NCBI GenBank assembly: GCA_041392305.1
Contig: JAWKMJ010000002.1
Span: 243,544 to 307,543 of the forward strand
DNA: 64,000 nucleotides
Source: JAGQYP01 sp041392305
Lineage (GTDB): Bacteria; Bacteroidota; Bacteroidia; Flavobacteriales_D; Crocinitomicaceae
Direction: 5' to 3'
The notes under the pieces were generated by a model. It was not told the origin of the DNA. It was given only the letters and a program-made list of their open reading frames with translations, and did not search any database. The translations under genes and the position numbers were made by a program. Of the stretch, positions 8,551 through 16,407 are shown one piece after another (the first letter of the stretch is position 1; the number at the start of each line of letters is the position of its first letter).

Positions 8551-9909
8551 TTATTTTTGCGTGTAATTATTGAACAGTTTGTCCAAATTAGTTTTGGCCT
8601 GGAGTACATCAAAAATGGCCTGAATATAGGTTCCTTGAGCAGAAATGTATTGGCTTTGGGTCTGACTTACTTCTAATGAATTTACCATTCCTTCACTTCT
8701 TTTTATAATGGTTCTCTCATAGATCTTTTTCGACAGATCTACATTATCCTTCTCTCTTAAAAGTTGATCAAAAGCATCGTTGTATTGTGTTTTAGCCTGT
8801 ACTTCCTGGTATTTTAAACTTCGAACCAATAAGTCCATTTTATTACTTGTCTGTTGGACTACTATTTTCGCTCTCTGTTCTTTCGCCCATCTATTCCCAG
8901 AACTAGTGATGGGGATATTCAAACTTAGACCCCACATCGAGTTGGCGTACCATGGTTTGTTTTGAAAAAAGTCGAAATTATTTCTTCCAGCGGCTGTGTT
9001 CAATTGGAAAAAGGCTGCAATTGATGGCAGATTTTTAAATTTCTCATTTTTCACATTAAACTCATCTAATTTTTGCTTTCTTTTGAGAAGTATAAAGTCC
9101 AGATTATTTTCGACATCTAACAATTTTTGAGTTGGGTTATTTGCCCTCAAAGTTTCTAAAATTGAATACAAGTCATCGGTGAGCTCAATGTCTTGTTCCA
9201 TATCATATGCCATAGACATCTTCAATAGATTTTTGGAATTTTCAAATTGTCTTTTTGCTAAAATTCTTTGAGTTTCTACCCTAGATAAAGCGAGTTCCAG
9301 TTGATCCACTTCCGTTTCGTCGATTAATCCAGATTTGAATAGTTCCTTTGTATCCTCTAATAATTTCTTTGTAATTTCTACTGTGGAATCGATTAGTTGA
9401 AGGTTTTCCTCGGCGATTAGCCCCAAATAATAGGCTTGGGATATATTGTACATAACATCCTGTTTTGCTAAATCAATTGAAGTGGAAGTAAATTCTTTAT
9501 AGTACTTTGAGACTTGAATTCCGACAATATAGGACCCCTCAAAAATGAGCTGATTAACCTGAAATCCAAAGTCCACGTTGTAGTTGGTCCCAAATTTTAA
9601 TGCAACCAACTCATCAGCAGGTGCCGCGGGGTTAAACGCGTTAGCTGGAACAATAGATTTCGGAATAATTATATTGTGTCTAAATTGTCCTGATGCACTT
9701 ACTTGGGGTAATCCGTATGAGGTAGCCTCCCAAACTTGTTTTTCTGCGGATTTATATTCCAACTCTTCATTCTTGATAGATTCATGGCGTTGCAAACCAT
9801 AATCTAGAGCCTGTTGGAGACTGAATTTAGTGGAATCCGCCTGTTCTTGTCCGAAAGCTGAAATGCCTGTAAACAAGAGAATACTTAATATTTTAAATGC
9901 CTTATTCAT
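8551..9909 (-). CDS. TolC-family outer membrane efflux protein
   Basis: Outer-membrane channel of the tripartite efflux system. A signal peptide (about residues 1-20, ending AFGQ) is followed by two OEP-type repeats rich in long helices, for example LQQALDYGLQRHESI at the N-terminus and SEGMVNSLEVSQTQSQYISAQ near the C-terminus; these are hallmarks of TolC-like proteins. The length of 452 residues fits the family. The start overlaps the end of the upstream tetR by 8 bases, and the adaptor follows after 26 bases, so all four genes should be one transcript. Confidence 0.92.
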   Translation of the reverse strand: MNKAFKILSILLFTGISAFGQEQADSTKFSLQQALDYGLQRHESIKNEELEYKSAEKQVWEATSYGLPQVSASGQFRHNIIIPKSIVPANAFNPAAPADELVALKFGTNYNVDFGFQVNQLIFEGSYIVGIQVSKYYKEFTSTSIDLAKQDVMYNISQAYYLGLIAEENLQLIDSTVEITKKLLEDTKELFKSGLIDETEVDQLELALSRVETQRILAKRQFENSKNLLKMSMAYDMEQDIELTDDLYSILETLRANNPTQKLLDVENNLDFILLKRKQKLDEFNVKNEKFKNLPSIAAFFQLNTAAGRNNFDFFQNKPWYANSMWGLSLNIPITSSGNRWAKEQRAKIVVQQTSNKMDLLVRSLKYQEVQAKTQYNDAFDQLLREKDNVDLSKKIYERTIIKRSEGMVNSLEVSQTQSQYISAQGTYIQAIFDVLQAKTNLDKLFNNYTQK

Positions 9910-10519
9910 ATAACTTTTCTAATTGTTTTTTGAATTCTTTAATTCCTTTTTCTGTTGAAATTCCGTAAATATGATACTTGATCTTTTCAATAAGTATTGT
10001 CGGAAAGTCATAGGTCGACATGATTCGCACCATTTCATCCGAGAAGAGAACATCTACACTTTGTATATATAGCATGGCCGTTACATCTGGGTGGATATCT
10101 TCTCTATACAAACCTTCTTTCATTCCCGATAATATATTATCCTTGATCGTTTTAAAAACTTCTTCATGTTTATGGCATTGATACATGTTCCAAGCTTCGG
10201 GATAGTATTTCTTTAAGTCGTAGAATACTGCCGGCTGTACATGTTTCATTTGAGCAATAACACTTTTAGATATTGTAATGTGTTCCTCAATGGCATTTTT
10301 TGCAGATTCTGCACTCATCTTAATACGACACATTTCATTTTCAAGCTGATTTTCAATAGTCTTGTTGACCAAATCAGTTTTATCCGTGACATATTTATAG
10401 AGCGTTTTTTTTGAAATACCTAGATGTCGAGCCATATCATCCATAGTCACACTTTTTATTCCATATCTCATGTAAATTTCTTGTGCTCGATTAATTATGT
10501 CTGCATATTTTTCTTCCAT
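9902..10519 (-). CDS. TetR/AcrR family transcriptional regulator
   Basis: One-component repressor, first gene of the efflux operon. The N-terminal helix-turn-helix is clear (residues about 5-50: ADIINRAQEIYMRYGIKSVT, then MARHLGISKKTLYKYVTDK). The rest is the ligand-binding helical domain. I chose the ATG at 10519 (MEEKYADII). The six-residue extension upstream starts at an ATG inside the promoter, and a -7 box ends 4 bases before 10519. Being first in the operon it probably autoregulates it; an inverted repeat just upstream is a candidate operator. Confidence 0.9.
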   Translation of the reverse strand: MEEKYADIINRAQEIYMRYGIKSVTMDDMARHLGISKKTLYKYVTDKTDLVNKTIENQLENEMCRIKMSAESAKNAIEEHITISKSVIAQMKHVQPAVFYDLKKYYPEAWNMYQCHKHEEVFKTIKDNILSGMKEGLYREDIHPDVTAMLYIQSVDVLFSDEMVRIMSTYDFPTILIEKIKYHIYGISTEKGIKEFKKQLEKLYE

Positions 10520-10523
10520 GGCG

Positions 10524-10531
10524 CAAATGTA
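10524..10531 (-). promoter_or_regulatory. -7 box of the tetR-efflux operon (TACATTTG)
   Basis: TAnnTTTG match ending 4 bases before the tetR ATG. A TTTG lies 21 bases upstream of it, close to the usual -33 spacing. The transcript would start at or next to the start codon. Confidence 0.55.
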
Positions 10532-10547
10532 TAACAACTTTCACATA

Positions 10548-10575
10548 GGAAACAAAAAAAAAGTAAAATGTTTCC
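10548..10575. promoter_or_regulatory. Inverted repeat, candidate TetR operator
   Basis: Perfect arms GGAAACA (10548-10554) and TGTTTCC (10569-10575) are separated by a 14-base A-rich spacer. It lies in the region between the divergent tetR and rnhA genes and covers the -33 zone of the tetR promoter. TetR regulators commonly bind such sites, so autoregulation is a reasonable inference. Confidence 0.45.
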
Positions 10576-10618
10576 AATGTTTATTTTGTTTCTTAGTTAA
10601 AGGAATACAATTAAAGTC

Positions 10619-10626
10619 TATCTTTG
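10619..10626 (+). promoter_or_regulatory. -7 box of rnhA (TATCTTTG)
   Basis: TAnnTTTG match ending 3 bases before the ATG at 10630, implying leaderless mRNA. No clear -33 element is seen at normal spacing. Confidence 0.45.
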
Positions 10627-10629
10627 TTC

Positions 10630-11088
10630 ATGCCAAGATTAGAAATTTACACGGATGGTTCTGCTCAGGGAAATCCTGGGAATGGGGGGTATGGTGTGGT
10701 GCTAAAGTTTGGCGATAAGATCAAAAAACTCAATCAAGGTTATCGCAAAACGACCAATAATCGAATGGAGTTATTAGCTGTCATTGTTGCAATAGAGAAT
10801 TTAAAAACAAATAAATTTCCGATACATATTTATAGTGATTCCAAGTATGTTGTAGATGCAATTAACAAAAAATGGCTTCATGGTTGGGTCAAAAAAGATT
10901 TTAAAGGAAAAGCAAATGTTGATCTTTGGAAAAGATATTTAGATGTTTCAAATGGATTTGAATTACACTTTCACTGGGTAAAAGGTCATGATGGCCACTA
11001 TTATAACGAAATGTGTGATCGGCTGGCAGTTGCGGCTGCTGAATCCAATGAACTCCTAATTGACGAAGGTTACGAAGTGGAAGACTAA
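10630..11088 (+). CDS. rnhA: Ribonuclease HI
   Basis: Cleaves the RNA strand of RNA-DNA hybrids in the cytoplasm (primer removal, R-loops). The 152-residue protein has the complete DEDD metal site: D9 (YTDGSAQGNPG), E47 (NNRMELLA), D70 (IYSDSKYV) and D130 (NEMCDRLA). It also has H120 on the flexible loop (WVKGHDGH) and the basic-protrusion-like segment KKWLHGWVKKDFKGKANVDLW. I chose the ATG at 10630, where homology begins; a TTG two codons upstream overlaps the promoter box. The final 4 bases overlap the opposed gene. Confidence 0.96.
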   Translation: MPRLEIYTDGSAQGNPGNGGYGVVLKFGDKIKKLNQGYRKTTNNRMELLAVIVAIENLKTNKFPIHIYSDSKYVVDAINKKWLHGWVKKDFKGKANVDLWKRYLDVSNGFELHFHWVKGHDGHYYNEMCDRLAVAAAESNELLIDEGYEVED

Positions 11089-11774
11089 ATTACTTTGGGA
11101 ATAAGTTTCGCTTTAAGGATGTCTTCAATGAAAGTGGTAAAAATGGGATGAGGCAGAGCTTCCGAAGATAGTACTTGGGGTGCAAACATGCAAAACTTAA
11201 AATAGGGTTTTTCCTTATCTGCAAAGGCAAGTAAATTACCGTTTTCCTCTTTCGCAAGTACATTAATCACATTATGCTCCAAGAACTTTTGAATTTCTGG
11301 GTTCAAGGAATATCGAACAGAAGCATATTCAACCAAAGGTCGGGAACCGTACATTTTGAGTAATTGTCCATTGGGATCATGTAAATATAATTTTTCAAAA
11401 TGATTGGACTTGTTTTCGTTTTCCGAAATCAAGTCCCGTGCGCTTTCTGAGTAGTATTTAGAACCTAAATATTCTATATACATTCTGAATGGCTCACCTG
11501 TACCTAAAACAGGAATTTCTTTGTGAGCGATTTTTTTTATCACCAATCTCATGAAGAAATCGTTTTGATAAGGTCCAGGAGCAATGATTAATCCATCAAA
11601 ATTATCTAACACATTATCTTGACCATCAGCAATTTCTGAAGTTCTGATCCAATAGTAATCAAGATTCGCTTCAAATAATTTACGTGAATGTTCTAAAGCA
11701 TGATTGGTTGCGTGATGCGCATTGTACATAAAACTGAAATCGCCTACAATTCCTACTTTAACGGAAGCATCCAT
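11085..11774 (-). CDS. Class I glutamine amidotransferase-like protein, catalytic Cys missing
   Basis: Resembles the family named CTP synthase C-terminal region-related (seleno)protein. Seen: KVGIVGDFSFMYNAHHATN at the N-terminus, the FDGLIIAPGPY segment, and SEALPHPIF near the C-terminus supplying the His-containing end of the triad. In active amidotransferases the nucleophile elbow is GT(C/U)GG; here it reads GTGEPF, encoded GGT at the critical position. Both Cys and Sec are therefore absent and glutaminase activity is unlikely. A binding or regulatory role is an inference. I chose the ATG at 11774 over an upstream TTG. It overlaps rnhA tail-to-tail by 4 bases. Confidence 0.75.
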   Translation of the reverse strand: MDASVKVGIVGDFSFMYNAHHATNHALEHSRKLFEANLDYYWIRTSEIADGQDNVLDNFDGLIIAPGPYQNDFFMRLVIKKIAHKEIPVLGTGEPFRMYIEYLGSKYYSESARDLISENENKSNHFEKLYLHDPNGQLLKMYGSRPLVEYASVRYSLNPEIQKFLEHNVINVLAKEENGNLLAFADKEKPYFKFCMFAPQVLSSEALPHPIFTTFIEDILKAKLIPKVI

Positions 11775-11802
11775 TTTATTAGTTTTAAGCAATTTAACAA
11801 AA

Positions 11803-11832
11803 AAAAAGACCGAATCAAAAAATTCGGTCTTT
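11803..11832 (-). terminator. Terminator of the lipoprotein gene ending at 11873
   Basis: A perfect 11-bp stem (AAAGACCGAAT / ATTCGGTCTTT) is followed on the minus strand by a T-run. Confidence 0.88.
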
Positions 11833-11872
11833 AGTAGAGATATCTTAATTCAGAATTAAATCTGAGGTAACA

Positions 11873-12547
11873 TCATTGCGTTCTTCTTCTGAATGCACCA
11901 TTGAAAATTCCATTCTGAACTACAATAGAGTCCGTTCCATTATAGTTCCACAACTCAGCTGTAAATAGAGCGGACCATTTAACATATTCATTGTCGTTGT
12001 CAGCTTCATAAGTGACATTATTAAGGACGAAGAATGTTCCTGGATAAGTCGATGTGTCTCTTGAGTAAAAAGCGATACCGTTCTCATCAACCCAAGTGAT
12101 TTGAACACCATTTGCTCCACCATTACTAAAAGGAAGATTTACAGAATCTCCGAATTGAGCCATTAAATTTGCTCCTGAGAAGAAAGTTTGAAATTCGGAC
12201 ATGGACGGATTATTCGATCCATCATCAACCCAATCAAAACTTCCAAGATCAAGTCGAATACCATGATCAATGGAAGCAGATGTACTACCTAAAGAGTCCG
12301 TGTATATAGCACTAGATATTAGCGGTGAAGGCTGAATGTTTTTAGTTACTAACAGATTACAGGCAAAACTGTTGGTTCCTTCTTGTAATGTGTAGTCGGT
12401 GGTATCTACATGCCCTTGAAACATACAATCGACCTCCACTTGGTCAACTGGGGGTTCAGGAGCAGGTACGATCTGATGTCTTTGACAAGAAATACCGATA
12501 TAGGTTAGCCCCAAAACTGCAAACAAAGTACTCTTCGTAATGGTCAT
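11873..12547 (-). CDS. Putative lipoprotein of unknown function
   Basis: The 224-residue protein has a signal sequence and lipobox GISC at Cys21, then a Pro-rich spacer (PAPEPPVDQ). The rest looks like a beta-rich extracytoplasmic domain with many Gly, Asn, Ser and Thr, and it ends in a basic RRRTQ tail. Two further Cys (C41 and C63) may pair. I do not recognise the family. Similar repeat-less lipoproteins of this size are common in Bacteroidota. It has its own terminator and is separated by 59 bases from the small genes to its right. Confidence 0.7.
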   Translation of the reverse strand: MTITKSTLFAVLGLTYIGISCQRHQIVPAPEPPVDQVEVDCMFQGHVDTTDYTLQEGTNSFACNLLVTKNIQPSPLISSAIYTDSLGSTSASIDHGIRLDLGSFDWVDDGSNNPSMSEFQTFFSGANLMAQFGDSVNLPFSNGGANGVQITWVDENGIAFYSRDTSTYPGTFFVLNNVTYEADNDNEYVKWSALFTAELWNYNGTDSIVVQNGIFNGAFRRRTQ

Positions 12548-12606
12548 AGTAAAATAGTTTTAGTAAACAGTAAAAATAATACTTTTCTATGAAAACGAAA
12601 AATATG

Positions 12607-12882
12607 CTAAAAAGTTGGCTTGATTTCGATATCCAAATTTTCAAAAGGCAAATATTTATTCAAGGAGATGGAATTGATTGTTCCCACTATTTTCGACCCT
12701 AACCCCCAGAAGCCAAAATCAATAGCATCAAGAGTTCCGATTTTTCGGTTATTGTAAATTACCCAAGTAATCTTATTTTTATCATCATGACTTAACTCTA
12801 CCGAATCTCCTACATTCATCTTGTCAAAGACATAAATGAGTTCGTGACGTGTAAGATTATTTACCTTGCTAATGATTTTCAT
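12607..12882 (-). CDS. Small hypothetical protein, weakly HIRAN-like
   Basis: The 91-residue soluble protein is not confidently recognised. The middle (GDSVELSHDDKNK, then WVIYNNRKIGTL) recalls the pattern of HIRAN domains (two strands, an N/D turn, then a Gly-containing strand), but this is weak. It starts 2 bases after the stop of the 106-residue gene upstream, so the two are almost surely co-transcribed and perhaps act together. No signal peptide. Confidence 0.6.
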   Translation of the reverse strand: MKIISKVNNLTRHELIYVFDKMNVGDSVELSHDDKNKITWVIYNNRKIGTLDAIDFGFWGLGSKIVGTINSISLNKYLPFENLDIEIKPTF

Positions 12883-12884
12883 GA

Positions 12885-13205
12885 TTACGCGATTATTTGT
12901 CGAATACTATTTGATTTGAAAAACGAACTGAGATCTAATTTTTGAATACCGGATTTTGTTAAATCAATCTGATAAAAACTTGATTGCTTATCGATGGTGT
13001 GGCATTCTATACTGAGTTCTGCTGTAAGAACTCTTTTTAATGCAAAGATTAACTTGTTCAAATCAGACATTGAGATAATTAGTTTAGAATCTCGTGCCTT
13101 TTTATTTTCTTCTATTTTGCAGTCAATAAGTGCTTCATTATCACCAGTTTCAAAAGTGATGTAGTTGATGATTACGTCTTTAAAATTTCTAGCTTTCTTA
13201 TCCAT
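12885..13205 (-). CDS. Small hypothetical protein
   Basis: The 106-residue soluble protein with a mixed alpha/beta composition (KDVIINYITFETGD, SKLIISMSDLNKLIFALKRVL) is not recognised. It is the first gene of a two-gene unit with the 91-residue protein. No export signal or catalytic motif is visible. A start farther upstream is not available because of in-frame stops. Confidence 0.6.
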   Translation of the reverse strand: MDKKARNFKDVIINYITFETGDNEALIDCKIEENKKARDSKLIISMSDLNKLIFALKRVLTAELSIECHTIDKQSSFYQIDLTKSGIQKLDLSSFFKSNSIRQIIA

Positions 13206-13314
13206 AATTACGATGTTTTAATGCAATAATATGTTGGTAGATCGTAAAGTATTTACGGAGTATCTAGTTTTTAATAATTTTTGTTTTTCTTACATTAGAC
13301 CAAAATTTGTGCTA

Positions 13315-14607
13315 ATGAAATACGATCTAATAGATAATGCGCTTTTTAAAAGAAATCGCGCAGAATTCATCAAACATCTGAAACCATTAAGTTTGGCGGT
13401 ATTCAATTCCAATGATATCATTACTACTTCCGCTGATAGTACATTGCCGTTTAATCAGCACAGAGATATATTTCATTTGTCCGGGGTTGATCAGGAGGAG
13501 AGTATTCTAGTCCTATTCCCTGATGCATCCAATTCGAAACATAGAGAAATTCTTTTCTTAAAAGAGACTTCCGAATTAATAGCAATTTGGGAAGGAGAAA
13601 AGTTGACTAAGGAAAAGGCAACCAAAGTATCAGGTATTGAAACTGTTTATTGGTTGGATCAATTTGAAACTGTTTTTAAAAACTTAATGTCTGAAGTTCA
13701 AAATGTTTATCTGAATACAAATGAACATTTGAGAGCAAATACGGAAGGTCAGACACGAGAAGATCGTTTCATACTTTGGTGTAAAGAGCATTATCCACTT
13801 CATGATTTTAAGAGATCTGCTCCAATCATGCATGCTATTCGATCGATAAAACATCCTATAGAAATTGAGCTAATGCAACATGCGTGCAAGATAACGGAAA
13901 GTGCGGTGAGAAGAATATTGGGGTTTGTACAGCCAGGGGTATGGGAGTATGAAATCGAAGCAGAAATTATTCATGAATTCATCAGAAACCGATCTAAAGG
14001 ATTCGCCTACACTCCGATCATTGCTTCTGGAAGAAATGCATGTGTTTTACATTATATTGAAAATAATCAGCAATGCAAGGATGGAGAGGTTATTTTGATG
14101 GATTTTGGTGCGGAATATGCGAATTATGCATCGGATTTAACTCGTTGTATTCCAGTAAGCGGGAAATTTACTCCACGACAAAAAGATGTCTATAATGCCG
14201 TTTTAAGAGTGAAAAAAGAAGCGGAAAAAATGTTGAGACCTGGGACCTTATTGGGAGAGTACCATACGGAGGTGGGACGATTGATGGAGTCTGAACTTCT
14301 AGGACTTAAGTTGATTGATCAAACAGACATTAAGAATCAAGATCCAAATTGGCCGGCTTACAAAAAGTATTTTATGCACGGAACCTCTCATTATATAGGT
14401 CTGGACACACATGATGTAGGCTCATGGACTGAACCAATTAAGGCTGGAATGGCATTTACTTGTGAACCAGGGATCTACATTGCGGAGGAAAATCTTGGAA
14501 TTCGAATTGAAGATGATTTGGTTGTACAGGAAAATGGCACGCCTATCAATCTAATGAGTTCTATCCCGATTGAAGCAGAAGAGATCGAAGACCTGATGAA
14601 TTCCTAG
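13315..14607 (+). CDS. pepP: Xaa-Pro aminopeptidase (M24B)
   Basis: Dimetal aminopeptidase that removes N-terminal residues preceding proline. An AMP_N domain (about 1-150) precedes the pita-bread M24 domain. Metal ligands are visible: the two Asp of LMDFGAEYANYASDLTRC, the His of GTSHYIGLDTHDVG, Glu in TCEPGIYI and Glu in GIRIEDDLVV. The 430 residues are normal. I start at 13315 (MKYDLIDNALFKRNR), where homologues begin; the longer frame upstream adds a hydrophobic, unlike N-terminus. The alpha/beta hydrolase gene follows after 4 bases, so the two form an operon. Confidence 0.94.
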   Translation: MKYDLIDNALFKRNRAEFIKHLKPLSLAVFNSNDIITTSADSTLPFNQHRDIFHLSGVDQEESILVLFPDASNSKHREILFLKETSELIAIWEGEKLTKEKATKVSGIETVYWLDQFETVFKNLMSEVQNVYLNTNEHLRANTEGQTREDRFILWCKEHYPLHDFKRSAPIMHAIRSIKHPIEIELMQHACKITESAVRRILGFVQPGVWEYEIEAEIIHEFIRNRSKGFAYTPIIASGRNACVLHYIENNQQCKDGEVILMDFGAEYANYASDLTRCIPVSGKFTPRQKDVYNAVLRVKKEAEKMLRPGTLLGEYHTEVGRLMESELLGLKLIDQTDIKNQDPNWPAYKKYFMHGTSHYIGLDTHDVGSWTEPIKAGMAFTCEPGIYIAEENLGIRIEDDLVVQENGTPINLMSSIPIEAEEIEDLMNS

Positions 14608-14611
14608 ATTT

Positions 14612-15376
14612 TTGAAAAAAGTACCTTTACATACTCATTTGATAGGAAAAGGGAGTCCTGTTGTCTTTTTGCACGGATTTTTGGAAGATTCAACTATGTG
14701 GCATGATGTAATAAGTACATTTCCAAAAAATCAACTTGTATTTTTGGATTTACCCGGACATGGGAAAAGCCCTTCATATGAACTTGATGCATATTCCATG
14801 AAATTTATGGCGGAAAAGGTAGATGAAGCGCTTTGTATTACAAATATCGAGAATCCTGTAGTCATTGGTCATTCTATGGGAGGGTATGTAGGATTGGAAC
14901 TATTTAAGATTCGAAAACTTGATAAGCTTATTCTATTCAATTCAAATTTTTGGGAAGATTCCAAAGAACGTATTCAAAACAGAAATCGAGTGATTGAGGT
15001 GGTTCAAAATAATAAGTTAGTTTTTCTAAATGAAGCCATCAGAAACTTGTTTTACATTGAAAATGAATTTACCCTAAATACGATTCAAGACCTAGTTTGC
15101 AGAGCCAAAGAAATGGAAGAAATAGATATTGTAAGATCCACAAAAGGATTAAGAGATAGATTGAATAATAGTGATTTTGTAAAAAATCATGCAAATAAAA
15201 TAACCATTGTTCAGGCTGAAAATGATCCGATTATTCCCTTGGAGCAGATGGTCTTAAATATAGAGCAGCTCGAAAAAAAGCCCAAGTTTCATCTAGTTGA
15301 AAACTCGGGCCACATGTCTGTCTGGGAAAATCTTAAAGCAACAAAAAGAATTCTGACAGCAATTATTTCTAATTGA
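14612..15376 (+). CDS. Alpha/beta fold hydrolase (TTG start)
   Basis: The 254-residue cytoplasmic hydrolase has a full triad: nucleophile S88 in GHSMGG, D205 in AENDPIIPL, and H234 in NSGHMSVWE. The oxyanion motif HGF is at 21-23. The fold is of the MenH/BioH/peptidase-S33 type; substrate is unknown. The only reasonable start is TTG at 14612, four bases after the pepP stop, since the next in-frame Met (residue 29) lies past the oxyanion strand. Its position directly behind pepP suggests shared transcription, not necessarily shared function. Confidence 0.87.
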   Translation: MKKVPLHTHLIGKGSPVVFLHGFLEDSTMWHDVISTFPKNQLVFLDLPGHGKSPSYELDAYSMKFMAEKVDEALCITNIENPVVIGHSMGGYVGLELFKIRKLDKLILFNSNFWEDSKERIQNRNRVIEVVQNNKLVFLNEAIRNLFYIENEFTLNTIQDLVCRAKEMEEIDIVRSTKGLRDRLNNSDFVKNHANKITIVQAENDPIIPLEQMVLNIEQLEKKPKFHLVENSGHMSVWENLKATKRILTAIISN

Positions 15377-15630
15377 AAATAGGACTAACCCCCACAATCA
15401 ATAAAAATCCAAATCTCATTTTTCGTTTGTGCGTGTAATATTGAAGTCATAAGAACAATTTTTTAGTTACTTATCTAATTTACTGATTTGATTTCTATTC
15501 AAATAGGCTGAAAGAGTGTTGTGTAGAGAAGATTTATTCTAGTGTACAGTGTAATAATTCTCAGTTTTGTATATTTACAAGAGAAGTGTGTTGATAAATC
15601 CTTCGACAAGAACCTTACAAACTAGTTATT

Positions 15631-16407
15631 ATGAAATTGAAAACACTGATTGTAGATGATGAAGAATTGGCCAGAAATAATCTGGAAATGTTAATTAGTG
15701 ATTTTTGTCCCGATCTAGAAGTTTTTGCAAAAGCAGATTCAAAGGAGGATGCTATAAATATAATAAATGAAGAGAAACCAGATGTTGTGTTTTTGGATAT
15801 ACGAATGCCCAGTGGAGCTGAAGGTTTCGAAATTTTGGAAGAAGTCGAGCATAGAAATTTTCTAGTTGTTTTCGTAACCGCGTTTAAAGATTATGCGGTA
15901 AAAGCATTTAATGCTAATGCGGTTTACTACATTCTCAAACCAATTGATATTGATGAGTTAAAAGCCGCAGGTGAGAAAATTTCTGCTGCCTATGAAGCGT
16001 TTAAAACAGCCCCTGATAATTATGAAATATACTTTGAATCCCTGCGAAATCTTTCTGATAAATTGGTCAAAGGGAAATCCTCTGGTAAAGTTGTTATCTC
16101 ACATTCCAAAGGATTGAAAATTGTAGAAGACGATGAAATCACGTACCTAGAAGCTAATGGGAATTGTACAATGCTTTATTTTCAAGATGGGAGTAGATAT
16201 TTAGACACACGGACTTTAAAAATTTATGAAAATTTGCTCGATCAGTCAAAATTTTACAGAGTTCATAAATCCTACATCATCAATTTAAACCAACTCAAAG
16301 AATATCTGAATGAAGATGGACATTATGCAGTATTGAAAAATGGAAAGCAGATTCCAATCGCGAGAAACCGAATAACCAGTTTTACTCAAATGCTGAAGAG
16401 TCTGTGA
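15631..16407 (+). CDS. LytTR family response regulator
   Basis: Two-component regulator of 258 residues. The receiver domain (1-125) has acidic residues D9/D10, phospho-acceptor D56 (VVFLDIRMP), a Thr in FVTAF and K in LKPID. A helical linker follows, then a LytTR DNA-binding domain (about 155-258: ITYLEANGNCTML, FYRVHKSYIINLNQL). LytTR proteins usually bind paired direct repeats near promoters. The stop overlaps the start of the sensor kinase by 4 bases, so the pair is translationally coupled, with the regulator first. A 254-base upstream gap with no gene likely holds the promoter. Confidence 0.94.
   Translation: MKLKTLIVDDEELARNNLEMLISDFCPDLEVFAKADSKEDAINIINEEKPDVVFLDIRMPSGAEGFEILEEVEHRNFLVVFVTAFKDYAVKAFNANAVYYILKPIDIDELKAAGEKISAAYEAFKTAPDNYEIYFESLRNLSDKLVKGKSSGKVVISHSKGLKIVEDDEITYLEANGNCTMLYFQDGSRYLDTRTLKIYENLLDQSKFYRVHKSYIINLNQLKEYLNEDGHYAVLKNGKQIPIARNRITSFTQMLKSL

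Noticed and set aside
11500..11530. Selenocysteine codon in the amidotransferase-like gene
   Set aside because: The codon at the nucleophile position is GGT (Gly), not TGA.
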